A stretch of DNA of 64,000 nt from Phaeosaccion multiseriatum (GCA_965112735.1 OZ218952.1:248001-312000); one strand, 5' to 3'. Positions 24,593 to 38,340 are shown, numbered from the stretch's first letter. The notes: generated by a model from the letters alone, not told the origin. A program made the numbers and translations.

Positions 24593-27500
24593 ATGGAGAG
24601 TCCTTCCCTCCTTCTACTCAGCGGGCCGGCAGCGGCGAGGGTCTACGGCGCGCGTCCCCATGTTTCGGGAATGTTGTACGGGACAGGGAGGGTTCCCGCG
24701 AGGCGACGCGGCAGCACCGCCGGCCAGCGGCGGAGGCCATATTCCGCGAGCCCATCCAGAATAAGCTATGGCACTGGCAGCCGCAAATCAAGCGGACTGG
24801 CAGGAAAAAGGAGGCTTAGCGGTCGAGAGCAGAGGGAAGGCTCCTATGATATGGGTCAGTGGTCCCCTATGGCGCTTGATGGACTGCTACGGCCGTCTGC
24901 GATGGACATGGACGGGAGCGGTGGTAAGAGAGAGGCTGTGTCGCGCCTTGTCTTTCGTCCATCTATTGCCCCTTACGTTTGCTTTTTGTCGCTTTCCTTC
25001 GTGCGTGGTTCTTCCCCCCCCCCCCCCCCAGCAGAATCTATGTTAGATGCACCGCACTGGGGCGGGGGAGGCGCGAAGGAGGGCGAGGCAGACATGCAGA
25101 GGGAAGGAGAGAGTGGCCTGAAGACACCAACACCAACAAGGCACGCATCGCTCGCCAGCGAAAGCCCGTTGATTGCCCAATCGCAGCGGCAAATCGGACG
25201 CGAGACGACCGATGTAAGTACAAGAGGCGATGGTTCCCCTCCTTTGCGATCCTTGTTTTACAAATGGATACACGACAAGCGATTCATTGTAGCTATTCGT
25301 TGTGTCGGTTGGTAACGCAGCGCTACCTCTCTTGTGTTTTGTACGATCGTATGTTAATCATTTCATGTGGCAGGACCCCCAAAATGATACCGCGGAGCTT
25401 ACCCTGCAGCGCCTGCAGCGGGAGCAGGACGCATTGAAGCAGCAACTTGCAGAGGTCGTGGGCGTGTTGCAGAGCAACAACCAGCTCAGCCTACTCGGGC
25501 TGGACGACGAGCTCGACGAAATGCATGACATGGGGGTGGCCACGCGACTCCCTCTAGTGTGTGACGACCAAGGTGGGCGGACGGCAGAGCGTGCTGCTGA
25601 GCAATTTCCCATGCGCGCTCGTCCTCGAACGGCAGGAACCAGGAGGGAGTCTATTGCGCCCTTTGCCCTCTCCTTCGACTGCACCTTTGAAGGCGCCGAG
25701 ATGGGGGCTGAAACAGTCCGAGAGCAGTACTCACGGGGCGGGGCGGCACTGAGACCCCTCGTTCCTGCACGTCCCAACACGGCGCCCTTGAGGAGAGGAG
25801 GGACAGGGCGAGGAGGGAGGGGCCGGCGAAGGATACAGCGGGCAGGCGGGCGCCCTGGGTATGCCCAGAAGCTGCAGAAGACGAGGCTCCTGAAAAGAAG
25901 ACTGAACAAGGCGCGGGAGGAGGAGGAGCAGCAGGAGCAGGAGCAGCAGCAGAAGGAGCAGCAGCAGCAGCAGGAGCAGCAGCAGCAGCAGCAGAGGAGG
26001 GGCTCATCATCAAAGAAAGGGGCAGTGGCAGACGTGGATGGCGGCCACAGCCTGGGTCCTGATCTCGGGTCGGTCGCTTCTGGCGATGAGGGTGGATCCC
26101 GGGAAGTCAAACGTTACAAGAGCATGAAGGATAGAGAAGAAGAGCGAGACCAGCAGGGAAGAAGGCTAAGAGGAGGCTCGAGGGATCACCTCTCGAGTCT
26201 GGAAAGTGCGATTGCAGAAGAAGGACTTGGTGACTTGCAGCAGAGCGGACCCGTCCAATATGGGTCAGTGCAGTATGAGGAGTGGGAGCAGCCAGAATCC
26301 CACACGCACTGCAACTCTTTCTCTCGAGAAGGGTCCGGAGGGACTGCAGAGGCGGTCGGAGAGGGAGAGAGAGAGGGAGAGGCGAGGGCCGACTTCGCCA
26401 TTGGCCCCTACGGAAATTGCCCGGCCCGCACGCACTCTCGAGGGGACCACAGACTCCTGAGTATGTGGTGCAGAGCGTATGACGACGGAGAGAGGGACGG
26501 AGCCTTCGCAATGTTCGCGATTCGAGACGGCCCCGGAGGAGGGGGGCGAGTGAGGGGGGCGATTGTTGCTTCTGCTGCAGCTTCTGCTTCTGCTTCAGGA
26601 GCCTACCCTTCGACTTCAACTTCCCACAGGACGGGAAGCGATGGAGCAGGAGGAGGAGGAGGAGATGGGCGAAGAGCCTCCTCCTTCGCCTTGCCACCAC
26701 GGCGACCCCCCAAGGTAGGGGATCGCGTCAGGGTAAACTACAAGGGTCGCGGCCAGCACCACCGGGCATGTGTAGTGGACAAGCGAGGCGAAGGTCTGTT
26801 CGACGTTCGCTACGACGACGGGGAGGAGGAGCTCCACGTTAAGGCAGCGTACATTCAAGGCATACCAGGGACACTACATCTCGGGGCGGAGGGGGGTGAG
26901 ACAGAGGAGCACGGAGGGTCTGGAGGAGGGGCACCGTGGGAGAAGGGCATGCGAGTCGAGGTGAGCGCGTTGAGAAGTGACGAGAGAGCGTGGGGAAGAG
27001 AGGGGAGGGGAGGGGAGGGAGAGGAAGGCGGGCGGGCGGGCGGTGCCGCCGTGGCACTGCGCCGTTAGTCTTTCCATCGTTCCGGTGGCTTTGTTTTTTG
27101 ACGGAGTCGTGTCCGGAGCTCTGACCTCTCTCTCTCATGTGATACTTGTACTAGTAATTCTTTTTTTGTACTAGTAGTACTAGTACTAGGGAAGATCGTG
27201 CTCCTTCTCTGTGCTGCCGTCCTGACGCAAGATGTCCTTTGCCCTCTGTGCGTGGGTGCTGATGTTACCGCTACTGCTTCTACTACTGCTGCTGGTGGTG
27301 GTCTTGTTGGGGGCAGGCGAACTATCGAGAGGAAGGCCGTCTCAGGCGCGGGACCGTGTCGCGCATCTATGGCGACGGAACCTTCGACGTGGATTACCAA
27401 CACGGCAAGAAGGAGCGCAGGGTGCGAGGGAGCCTCATTCGAGACTGCAGGACAGAGGATGAGCGAGCGGCGGCGTGGGAGCACTGGCGAAAGCAGGAGA

Positions 27501-27961
27501 AGGACCAATCGCGGACAGAGAGGGGTGGGGGTGGAGGGGTGAGGAATCACCACAGCAGTGCGATGTCGTCTGTGTCTTCCCTTGACACGAGCCACATGTG
27601 GGACGAATTCATGGTTGGCGACGACGTGGAGGTGGACTATCAGGGGAAGGGAAGGTGGTATGCGTGCACCATCGTGCAGGGCCTGACAAGGGCTGCTGAG
27701 GACGAGAGGGAGGAGGGTACGTTCGTCGTCCAATACCAAGACACAGAGCGAGAGACGCGCGTGCCAGTGGACCGCATCAGACGCAGAAGAGAGCGCCCGA
27801 CGGCCCTGGGAATGGGGATAGGTGGGCTGGCAGTACAAGGGAGGGGAGGAGGAGGAGGACGTGCAGTAGTAGGACCAGCAGCAGCAGGAAGATCAGTTGG
27901 TGATACATCCGCCGCTCGTGAGGTGGAAACCGAGGAGGAAGAGCTACAGCTGAGCTCTTCT

Positions 27962-28002
<41 letters not shown>

Positions 28003-31000
28003 GACTTTGAAGAGGGGGGCGAAAGTGGAGTGCCGGATCCATTCTCGCTACTATCCTGCCACGATATCTCGCGTCCACAGGGACGGCACCTTCGATGTCC
28101 TTTACACGGACGGAGAGAAGGAGAAGGGCGTCGAGCGAAGGAGGCTCCGAGGGCGGACAAGCCCCCTTGGGGAAGCTCCGAGCCCAAGGGGGCGTGGTGG
28201 GAAAGGGAAAGCGAAAGGGTTCTCCCAAGGCCCTTCCCAAGGCCCGCCCCCCCAAGGGGAAGAGGAGGGCTCTACCTGTTACTCGGACGATGGGCAGTGG
28301 GAGAACGACGAAGCGGAAATCGAGGCAGACAAGGAGGGGCAGGTCAACTTTGATGATGATGATGATGATGATGATATCGATGATGACGACTCTGCTCCGC
28401 TGTCCTCGCTGCTGTCGGTAGGGGACGGGGTGGAGGCGCAGTTTCGAGGCGAGGGCAAGTGGCTGAGAGGGCACGTCCTGTGGGAAAATGGGGACGGCTC
28501 CTACGCGGTGCAGTACTGCGACAAGGAGCGGGAGATGAGCGTGCGCTCCGAGCACATCAGGCCTCCGACCCGGGCCAGTGGAGCCTCTGTGGGGCCGGCT
28601 GGTGCTGCTGCTGCGGCGGCTGCTGCTGCTGCTGCTGCTGGTGGTGGTGGTGGTGGTGGTGGTGGAGCAGGAGGCAAGGGCGTCGTCCTCTTCTCCAAGG
28701 GGATGAAGGTCAAGAGCCGCCTCGCTGGGCACAGTCGCTTCTACCCCGCCGTCGTGTCTCGGGTGCACAGCGACGGCTCGTGTGACGTGACGTACTTTGA
28801 CGGAGAGAAGGAGCGGCGTGTCCCGCCAGCCCTCCTGCAAGCGCGAAGCAGCAACGCCCCACAACAACAGCAAGCACACCAACAACAGCCACAAGGAGAG
28901 GGAGAAGCGCTTGTCAGCGATGAAAGCTCCGCGTCTCTGGTTTCGTCCTTCCAAGACTTTTGGGATACCTTCCGCGTGGGAGAGAGGGTAGAGGCCGACT
29001 ACGAAGGGCAAGGGCGATGGTACTCCGCCAGAGTGGTGAAGCTGTGCCCCAAGACATCGAGATACGTCGTGCAGTACGCTGACACGGAGAGAGAGCGTGA
29101 TGTGCCTGCCGACCGCATCCGATCAGCGTCGGGGAGGAGGCCATCGAGCCAGCTTCAGCCGCCCAGTGCCCGACAAGCAGAAGAGGAAGGCTCAGGCGGT
29201 GCACACGCTGCAGGGCGCGGGGAGGACATGGCGACTTTGGCCCCTGGTACGGCGGTGGAATGCAAGATTCACTCCCGCTACTACCCGGCCACAGTGGCTC
29301 GTGTGCGCAGCGACGGTACCTACGATGTTAGGTACGAGGACGGAGAGAGGGAGGCGGCAGTGCCTGCGGGGAGGATTCGCGCCGCGCCTTGGAGGAGGGC
29401 TGACAGCGGCAAAGACAGCAGGGATGGTCATGGAAGTCGCCGCATCAGCACCAGCAACAGTAACGGCAGCTTCGTCAGCATCAGCAGCAGCGTGAGGGGC
29501 GACACCTTCTCCTCCCCCTTCTCTTCTCGAGACGGACGTTTCGACACCGCCGCAATCATGCTCGACACAGACGCCAAGGAGGACGACTTTGCCGTGGGAG
29601 ACACCGTGTGTGCAGACTACAGAGGAGAGGGGAGATGGTATAGGGGCATAATCAAGAGGGAGAGCGACGATGGCTCCGGCTACCTCGTGCAGTACCTCGA
29701 CTCGGAAAGGGAGTACGTACCACTCGACCGCATCCGGGCCCCGGAGAGAGGAGGCGAGCACGGCGGTGGGCCGAGAACACCGAGCAAGCGAGACGGCACT
29801 GCTACTGCTACAATGGAGGATGAGCCACCGACGAAGATTGTCGAGGTGGGGACGAAGGTGAAGTGCCGCCTCGGTGGACATAGTCGCTTCTACCCTGCCA
29901 CAGTGTCCTGCATTCACGCGGATGGGACGTGCGACGTGACGTACTTTGACGGGGAGAAGGAGAGGGGAGTTGAGCCGGCCCTCCTGCGTTCGAGAGGTAG
30001 TGGAGCGGCCGTCGCTTTGGGTGCCCCGACGGAGGAGGCGATCGAGGAGCAGCCTTCTCGTGCGTCTTCGTTCGATGATATTTGGACGGACTTCCGCGAG
30101 GGGGAGAGGATAGAGGCCAACTACGAAGGGCAGGGGCGATGGTACCCCGCCAGAGTGGTGGAGCTGTGCCCCAAGACCTCGAGCTACGTCGTGCAGTACG
30201 CTGACACGGAGAGAGAGCGTGATGTGCCTGCCGACCGCATTCGATCATCGCCAGCGAGGCGCCAGTCCATCCAGCCGCCTGTCGAGGAGTGCGCCAATGA
30301 GCCGACCGATCTGGTGGAGGTGGACATGGAAGTGAAGGGCAGGCAGGGCGGTCACACACGCTACTACGCCGCTGTGGTCACGCGCATTCATCGCGACGGG
30401 ACGTGCGACGTCACCTACTACGACGGCGAGTGCGAGGCGAGGGTCCCGCTGGAGCTGCTGCGTGCGAGGAATACCGGCAGAAAGCTGCGCTGGAAGGACG
30501 GAGGCAGGGAGGACCAGCGTCAGCTGGCGTCGTCGCCTTCTGTGACCTCGTCCGGATTCGAAGAGGTGTGGGAGGACTTCCGGGTCGGTGACATGGTGGA
30601 GGCGAACTACCGAGGAGAGGGGCGCTGGTACCGAGGCAGGCTTGTGGACAGGAGCGACAACGGCTCCGAGAGGGTCTTCGCAGTGCAGTATGACGACAAA
30701 GAGAGGGAAGTGCGTGTGTCTGAGGACCTCATTCGCCCGGTGGGGAGAGGGAAGGCCAGCGACAGCAGCAGAGCCGAGGCCGGGGAGGGAAGCGAGCGAG
30801 AAGCAGTAGTCTTCGAGCGAGGCATGGAGGTGGAGTGTAGGCTGGGGGGGCACTCCCGCTACCACGCAGCCACCATCTCGCGCGTACACACCGACGGAAC
30901 GTGCGATGTGGTGTATGACGACGGCGATCGCGAGTCGAGGGTCTCACCGCAGCTCATGCGCGACAGGAGAACAGGCAAGGCCTTCGGAGCCACGCGCCCT

Positions 31001-34000
31001 CGACAGAGCGAGGAGACTGAGGGGAACGCCGAGGGGCGCGACGGCCTCTCTGACTCATCACTCGGCGATGAGGAGATGTGGGACGAGTGGAGGGTGGGAG
31101 AGGCGGTGGAGGTGGACTACAGAGGGCAGGGGCGGTGGTACGCCGCCACGCTCATCGGAAAGCAGCCCTGGGACGGCGGGGCGGCCTCTTACGCGGTGCA
31201 GTACGCCGACAGAGAGAGAGAGAACGACGTCTCTGGCGACCGCATCAGACATGCCACTCGCCGCAAGGAGGAGGGCCGGCAGAGGAAGCAGGAAGTGGAG
31301 GATCAGGAGCCCTTCTCGGTGGGTGATGAGGTGGAGTGCCGCCTCGGTGGGCACAGTCGCTTCTACCCCGCCGTCGTGTCTCGGGTGCACAGCGACGGCT
31401 TGTATGACGTGACGTACTTTGACGGAGAGAGGGAGAAGGGAGTCGCGCCAACCCTCCTGCGTTCGAGAGACAGTGGAGCGGCCGCCTTGCTCGGTACCCC
31501 TACCGCCGAGGCGATCGAGGAGCAGCCCTCTCTGACGTCTTCGTTCGATGATTACTGGGATACCTTCCGCGTGGGGGAGAGGGTAGAGGCCGACTACGAA
31601 GGGCAGGGGCGATGGTACCCCGCCAGAGTGGTGGAGCTGTGCCATAAGACCTCGAGCTACGTCGTGCAGTACGCTGACACGGAGAGAGAGCGTGGTGTGC
31701 CTGCCGACCGCATTCGATCATCGCCAGCGAGGCGCCAGTCCATCCAGCCGCCTGTCGAGGAGCGCGCCGATGAGCCGACCGACCTGGTGGAGGTGGACAT
31801 GGAAGTGAAGGGCAGGCAGGGCGGTCACACACGCTATTATGCCGGTGTGGTCACGCACATTCATCGCGACGGGACGTGCGACGTCACCTACTACGACGGC
31901 GAGTGCGAGGCGAGGGTCCCGCTGGAGCTGCTGCGAGCGAGGAACACCGGCAGGAAGCTGCGCTGGAAGGAGGGAGGCAGGGAGGACCAGCGTCAGCTGG
32001 CGTCGTCGCCTTCTGTGACCTCGTCCGGATTCGAAGAGGTGTGGGAGGACTTCCGGGTCGGCGACATGGTGGAGGCGAACTACCGAGGAGAGGGGCGCTG
32101 GTATCGAGGCAGGCTTGTGGACAGGAGCGACAACGGCTCCGAGAGGGTCTTCGCAGTGCAGTATGACGACAAAGAGAGGGAAGTGCGTGTGTCTGAGGAC
32201 CGCATTCGCCCGGTAGGGAGAGGGAAGGCCAGCGACAGCAGCAGAGCCGAGGCCGGGGAGGGAAGCGAGCGAGAAGCAGTAGTCTTCGAGCGAGGAATGG
32301 AGGTGGAGTGTAGGCTGGGGGGGCACTCCCGCTACCACGCAGCCACCATCTCGCGCGTACACACCGACGGAACGTGCGATGTGGTGTGTGACGACGGCGA
32401 TCGCGAGTCGAGGGTCTCACCGCAGCTCATGCGCGACAGGAGAACAGGCAAGGCCTTCGGAGCCACGCGCCCTCGACAGAGCGAGGAGACTGAGGGGAAC
32501 GCCGAGGGGCGCGACGGCCTCTCTGACTCATCACTCGGCGATGAGGAGATGTGGGACGAGTGGAGGGTGGGAGAGGCGGTGGAGGTGGACTACAGAGGGC
32601 AGGGGCGGTGGTACGCCGCCACGCTCATCGGAAAGCAGCCCTGGGACGGCGGGGCGGCCTCTTACGCGGTGCAGTACGCCGACAGAGAGAGAGAGAACGA
32701 CGTCTCTGGCGACCGCATCAGACATGCCACTCGCCGCAAGGAGGAGGGCCGGCAGAGGAAGCAGGAAGTGGAGGATCAGGAGCCCTTCTCGGTGGGTGAT
32801 GAGGTGGAGTGCCGCCTCGGTGGGCACAGTCGCTTCTACCCCGCCGTCGTGTCTCGGGTGCACAGCGACGGCTTGTATGACGTGACGTACTTTGACGGAG
32901 AGAGGGAGAAGGGAGTCGCGCCAACCCTCCTGCGTTCGAGACACAGTGGAGCGGCCACCTTGGTCGGTACCCCTACCGCCGAGGCGATCGAGGAGCAGCC
33001 CTCTCTGACGTCTTCGTTCGATGATTACTGGGATACCTTCCGCGTGGGAGAGAGGGTAGAGGCCGACTACGAAGGGCAGGGGCGATGGTACCCCGCCAGA
33101 GTGGTGGAGCTGTGCCATAAGACCTCGAGCTACGTCGTGCAGTACACTGACACGGAGAGAGAGCGTGGTGTGCCTGCCGACCGCATTCGATCATCGCCAG
33201 CGAGGCGCCAGTCCATCCAGCCGCCTGTCGAGGAGCGCGCCGATGAGCCGACCGACCTGGTAGAGGTGGACATGGAAGTGAAGGGCAGGCAGGGCGGTCA
33301 CACACGCTACTACGCCGGTGTGGTCACGCACATTCATCGCGACGGGACGTGCGACGTCACCTACTACGACGGCGAGTGCGAGGCGAGGGTCCCGCTGGAG
33401 CTGCTGCGAGCGAGGAACACCGGCAGAAAGCTGCGCTGGAAGGAGGGAGGCAGGGAGGACCAGCGTCAGCTGGCGTCGTCGCCTTCTGTGACCTCGTCCG
33501 GATTCGAAGAGGTGTGGGAGGACTTCCGGGTCGGTGACATGGTGGAGGCGAACTACCGAGGAGAGGGGCGCTGGTACCGAGGCAGGCTTGTGGACAGGAG
33601 CGACAACGGCTCCGAGAGGGTCTTCGCAGTGCAGTATGACGACAAAGAGAGGGAAGTGCGTGTGTCTGAGGACCTCATTCGCCCGGTAGGGAGAGGGAAG
33701 GCCAGCGACAGCAGCAGAGCCGAGGCCGGGGAGGGAAGCGAGCGAGAAGCAGTAGTCTTCGAGCGGGGAATGGAGGTGGAGTGTAGGCTGGGGGGGCACT
33801 CCCGCTACCACGCAGCCACCATCTCGCGCGTACACACCGACGGAACGTGCGATGTGGTGTATGACGACGGCGATCGCGAGTCGAGGGTCTCACCGCAGCT
33901 CATGCGCGACAGGAGAACAGGCAAGGCCTTCGGAGCCACGCGCCCTCGACAGAGCGAGGAGACTGAGGGGAACGCCGAGGGGCGCGACGGCCTCTCTGAC

Positions 34001-37000
34001 TCATCACTCGGCGATGAGGAGATGTGGGACGAGTGGAGGGTGGGAGAGGCGGTGGAGGTGGACTACAGAGGGCAGGGGCGGTGGTACGCAGCCACGCTCA
34101 TCGGAAAGCAGCCCTGGGACGGCGGGGCGGCCTCTTACGCGGTGCAGTACGCCGACAGAGAGAGAGAGAACGACGTCTCTGGCGACCGCATCAGACATGC
34201 CACTCGCCGCAAGGAGGAGGGCCGGCAGAGGAAGCAGGAAGTGGAGGATCAGGAGCCCTTCTCGGTGGGTGATGAGGTGGAGTGCCGCCTCGGTGGGCAC
34301 AGTCGCTTCTACCCCGCCGTCGTGTCTCGGGTGCACAGCGACGGCTTGTATGACGTGACGTACTTTGACGGAGAGAGGGAGAAGGGAGTCGCGCCAACCC
34401 TCCTGCGTTCGAGACACAGTGGAGCGGCCACCTTGGTCGGTACCCCTACCGCCGAGGCGATCGAGGAGCAGCCCTCTCTGACGTCTTCGTTCGATGATTA
34501 CTGGGATACCTTCCGCGTGGGAGAGAGGGTAGAGGCCGACTACGAAGGGCAGGGGCGATGGTACCCCGCCAGAGTGGTGGAGCTGTGCCATAAGACCTCG
34601 AGCTACGTCGTGCAGTACACTGACACGGAGAGAGAGCGTGGTGTGCCTGCCGACCGCATTCGATCATCGCCAGCGAGGCGCCAGTCCATCCAGCCGCCTG
34701 TCGAGGAGCGCGCCGATGAGCCGACCGACCTGGTAGAGGTGGACATGGAAGTGAAGGGCAGGCAGGGCGGTCACACACGCTACTACGCCGGTGTGGTCAC
34801 GCACATTCATCGCGACGGGACGTGCGACGTCACCTACTACGACGGCGAGTGCGAGGCGAGGGTCCCGCTGGAGCTGCTGCGAGCGAGGAACACCGGCAGA
34901 AAGCTGCGCTGGAAGGAGGGAGGCAGGGAGGACCAGCGTCAGCTGGCGTCGTCGCCTTCTGTGACCTCGTCCGGATTCGAAGAGGTGTGGGAGGACTTCC
35001 GGGTCGGTGACATGGTGGAGGCGAACTACCGAGGAGAGGGGCGCTGGTACCGAGGCAGGCTTGTGGACAGGAGCGACAACGGCTCCGAGAGGGTCTTCGC
35101 AGTGCAGTATGACGACAAAGAGAGGGAAGTGCGTGTGTCTGAGGACCGCATTCGCCCGGTAGGGAGAGGGAAGGCCAGCGACAGCAGCAGAGCCGAGGCC
35201 GGGGAGGGAAGCGAGCGAGAAGCAGTGGTCTTCGAGCGGGGAATGGAGGTGGAGTGTAGGCTGGGGGGGCACTCCCGCTATCACGCAGCCACCATCTCGC
35301 GCGTACACACCGACGGAACGTGCGATGTGGTGTATGACGACGGCGATCGCGAGTCGAGGGTCTCACCGCAGCTCATGCGCGACAGAAGAACAGGCAAGGC
35401 CTTCGGAGCCACGCGCCCTCGACAGAGCGAGGAGACTGAGGGGAACGCCGAGGGGCGCGACGGCCTCTCTGACTCATCACTCGGCGGTGAGGAGATGTGG
35501 GACGAGTGGAGGGTGGGAGAGGCGGTGGAGGTGGACTACAGAGGGCAGGGGCGGTGGTACGCAGCCACGCTCATCGGAAAGCAGCCCTGGGACGGCGGGG
35601 CGGCCTCTTACGCGGTGCAGTACGCCGACAGAGAGAGAGAGAACGACGTCTCTGGCGACCGCATCAGACACGCCACTCGCCGCAAGGAGGAGGGCCGGCA
35701 GAGGAAGCAGGAAGTGGAGGATCAGGAGCCCTTCTCGGTGGGTGATGAGGTGGAGTGCCGCCTCGGTGGGCACAGTCGCTTCTACCCCGCAGTCATCTCC
35801 TACGCCTATCGAAGCGGTGGGTACGACGTGGTCTACACGGATGGAGAGGAGGAGGACGGAGTGGATGCGAGCCTTGCGCGAGCGAGGACGACTGGTCAGC
35901 GGAGTCGTGCGTATGTCAACAAGAGCGGGAAGGGCACCGACAGAGAGCCTTTAGATGGCTCTGAGGAGGGCATTGAGGCCTTCAAAGTAGCCAAGAAAGC
36001 GGCCAATGCGGCGGTGCGAGGAGCAACGGAGCGGGTGGGAGAGTCGAGACGGAAGCAAGAAGCCCAAGTGTCGAGTGTGGCCAGCACTCCCAAGCCTATA
36101 CCACCCTCCACGCTGGTGAGGACCAGCAGAGAAATTGCCATAGGCAACATCAGAGCCTTCGTGGCGAAAGAGAAGGAGGCAGAGGCAGCAGCAGCAGCAG
36201 CAGCAGAAGCAGTGGACGATGGACCCGCCTCGGCTACATCCCGCTCCCCCTCCGCCCTCTCTTTCGACTATGAAGACAACAGAGACAGCTTCGACTCCAA
36301 GGCTCAGACTCAGACCCACCCACAGGCTCGGCGAGAAAAGAGGGCCGGAGATGACGACCACGGCGATCTCCAAGAAGCATCACTCTTCGCTGAGTATGAT
36401 GAATATGATGATGATGACGACGCGCGGGACGGCAGCTTCTCAGAAAAGGCCTCCCCGAGGCCTCGGCATGCCAAGACGGGCAAGCCTGGCAAGACTGGCA
36501 ATGGTCGACAGGCTCCCCGACGTCTACGCACCGGCGCTCGGGTACAAGTTGACTATCAAGGGACGGGGCAGTGGTACCCTGGCTTTATCGCCTCCAGTGA
36601 GAGACGAGACGGTACGTGGGACATTCGATACGACGACGGAGAGGAGGAGTACGGTGTACACACCAGTGCAGTGCGTAGACTTGAAGAGGAGGGGGAGCTG
36701 GGGGGTGAGGATCAGGAGAAGGAGGGCGAAGCGGTGGAGGAGGTGGAGGAGGGCCGGGGGGAGGAGGACGTGTCCGTTGCTGGCGCTGGCCCCGCGTCCG
36801 TGTCGAGGCGAGGTCGTGGAGCAGGCGGGTTGCGCAAGGGGGACTCGATTCTGGTGGACTACCACTGCACAGGCGACTTGTACCCGGCCACCATTGTCTC
36901 GAGTGAGAGACGCGACGGCACGTGGGATGTGCTGTATGAGGACGGGGAAGAGGAGCGAGGCGTTCGTGCGCGAGACATTCGCAGAGTCGTCGGTGGGGAA

Positions 37001-37777
37001 ACAGCAGCGACCACAACGCAGCAGCAGGAGCAGCAGCAGCAGCAAGAGGAGGAGACGGGGCGACCCGAGCGTCCTTGGAGCTCTCCTCCTCCTCCTTCTA
37101 CCTCTCCTCTGTCGAGCTTGTCTCCCAACAAGCGGAGGCCGCTCACTCGTAGGCCTGAGCGAAGGGCGCCCGAGCCACGAGACTCCCCTTCTCAAGAGGA
37201 CAGCTCCGACGGCGGTGGAGAGGCTCCAGCCGGAAGAGGAGAAGGAGGAGGGGGAGGAGAAGGGGTGGCACGGCACCCTCAGAGGCCTTCAAAGCGGCAG
37301 GCCGGGCTCACCCCGAAGAGGCCTGCCACCGCCCCCCGGGGGAGGGCACAGATGGAGAGGCGACAGCAGGGGAGGCCGGAATCCGCAAGGGAGGAAAGCC
37401 GGAAACGACCGCGCGGTGAGGACGTGGAGAGGTGGGGAGGAGGAGGAAGAGGAAGAGGAGCAGGAGACGAAGGCGTCACCAGCCAAGATGAGGAGGATGC
37501 ACGGATGATTGGAGAGCAGGAAGAGCCTGAGAGGCACAGGCCTGCTGCGGCCAAGAGGCGCTTCGCCGCAGGCACGCCGGTGATGGCCAACTACGGAGGG
37601 CTGGGAGAGTGGTTCCCGGCCGTGGTGGAGCAGCGACGAGAGGTGGCTCCGGCACGAGGGGGCGGCAGACAAGACAAGGGGCACGAGGAGAGGCGGTGGG
37701 TCTATGACGTGCGGTATGAGGATGGGGACTCCGAGTCGAGAGTGCGCGAGAACAGGCTGAGGGCCGTCGGAGCTTGA
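24593..37777 (+). CDS. Giant Tudor-like repeat protein (about 37 modules)
   Basis: Function unknown. Four exons (24593-24923, 25032-25213, 25374-26960, 27317-37777) splice in phase to about 4,186 residues. The exon 3/4 junction rebuilds an intact module (MRVEANYREEGRLRRG), which supports the model. Residues 1-600 are low complexity with a coiled-coil-like stretch and a Gln/Glu run. From about residue 615 to the C-terminus I count roughly 37 modules of 50-60 residues with the Tudor-like pattern VGxxVExxYxGxGRWYPAxV...VxYxDxExExxV...IR. Type A modules carry YxGxGRWY; type B modules carry GGHSRFYPA and DGTCDVTYFDGE. They alternate strictly from module 3 to 34. Residues about 1550-3510 comprise four near-identical six-module blocks. 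Linkers are Ser/Arg-rich with basic nuclear-signal-like clusters near the C-terminus. Tudor folds often bind methylated Lys/Arg; whether these keep an aromatic cage is not established. The start ATG is the first in frame and is uncertain. Confidence 0.8.
29863..35790 (+). repeat. 1,473-bp higher-order tandem repeat, four copies
   Basis: The same landmark (GTGCCGCCTCGGTGG) occurs at 29863, 31336, 32809, 34282 and 35755, always exactly 1,473 bp apart. Each copy encodes 491 residues and six Tudor-like modules. Copies start at 29863, 31336, 32809 and 34282, with a short fifth partial that diverges after about 35790. Copy 1 is the most diverged. Copies 3 and 4 share private variants (RHSGAATLVG, YTDTERERG), so they look like the most recent duplication. 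No net insertion or deletion separates the copies. Confidence 0.95.
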
Positions 37778-38340
37778 CTTGGGGGCTTGGCTTGCGATGT
37801 GGCTGATGCAAGGGATACATGGTAGGAAAGAGGAAGTAGGATAGGGGATAGAGGACCCGGGACATAGGATAGAAGGCAGAGGATAAGACAGAGGACGGAG
37901 GTTGTTATTCTGCACGCTTCTCCCCGGCGGGCAGCGACAACTCAACACGAGCGACCGTGTATTTTGGGATATATACATATATACATAGCTTAGTTCGACA
38001 TAGCTTAGTTCGGTAGACGTGTAGCTTAGGTATTAGGATGATAATATGTTGACCTTATCAAACATCGAACACCATAAACGGGATCGATAACATGATGATG
38101 ATAGTAAGGGTCAGTAAATATGATTCGGCGACAGTGACAATGTGAGAGACGCCAGCCGTCCTCTTTTGAGCGGCAGCCTCGACTCAATCAAGGCTGTCCG
38201 GTCCAAAGCCAATATCAAATTCGGGCGAGCCAGGACCATGTCTGGCAGGGGAGAAGGGGCACGGGAGTAGGGGGGGACCATTCGGAATGTGAGGAAAACG
38301 CACCACACAAGGCGGCTCTGTACTTTGTAGACACACGTAT
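37778..38340. other. Convergent 3' spacer after Tudor-array gene
   Basis: About 560 bp, A/T-richer than the flanking exons, with short TATATA stretches near 37970-37990. I see no supported gene in it. Confidence 0.5.

Noticed and set aside
27065-35773. Repeated antisense frames of about 195, 214 and 178 residues opposite the Tudor-like exon
   Set aside because: They recur with the same 1,473-bp period because they mirror the coding repeat; composition is Arg/Pro/Ser-rich and no domain is visible.
29863-35790. CRISPR-like or satellite array
   Set aside because: Units are 1,473 bp, contiguous, in frame and coding. There are no spacers, and the host is eukaryotic.
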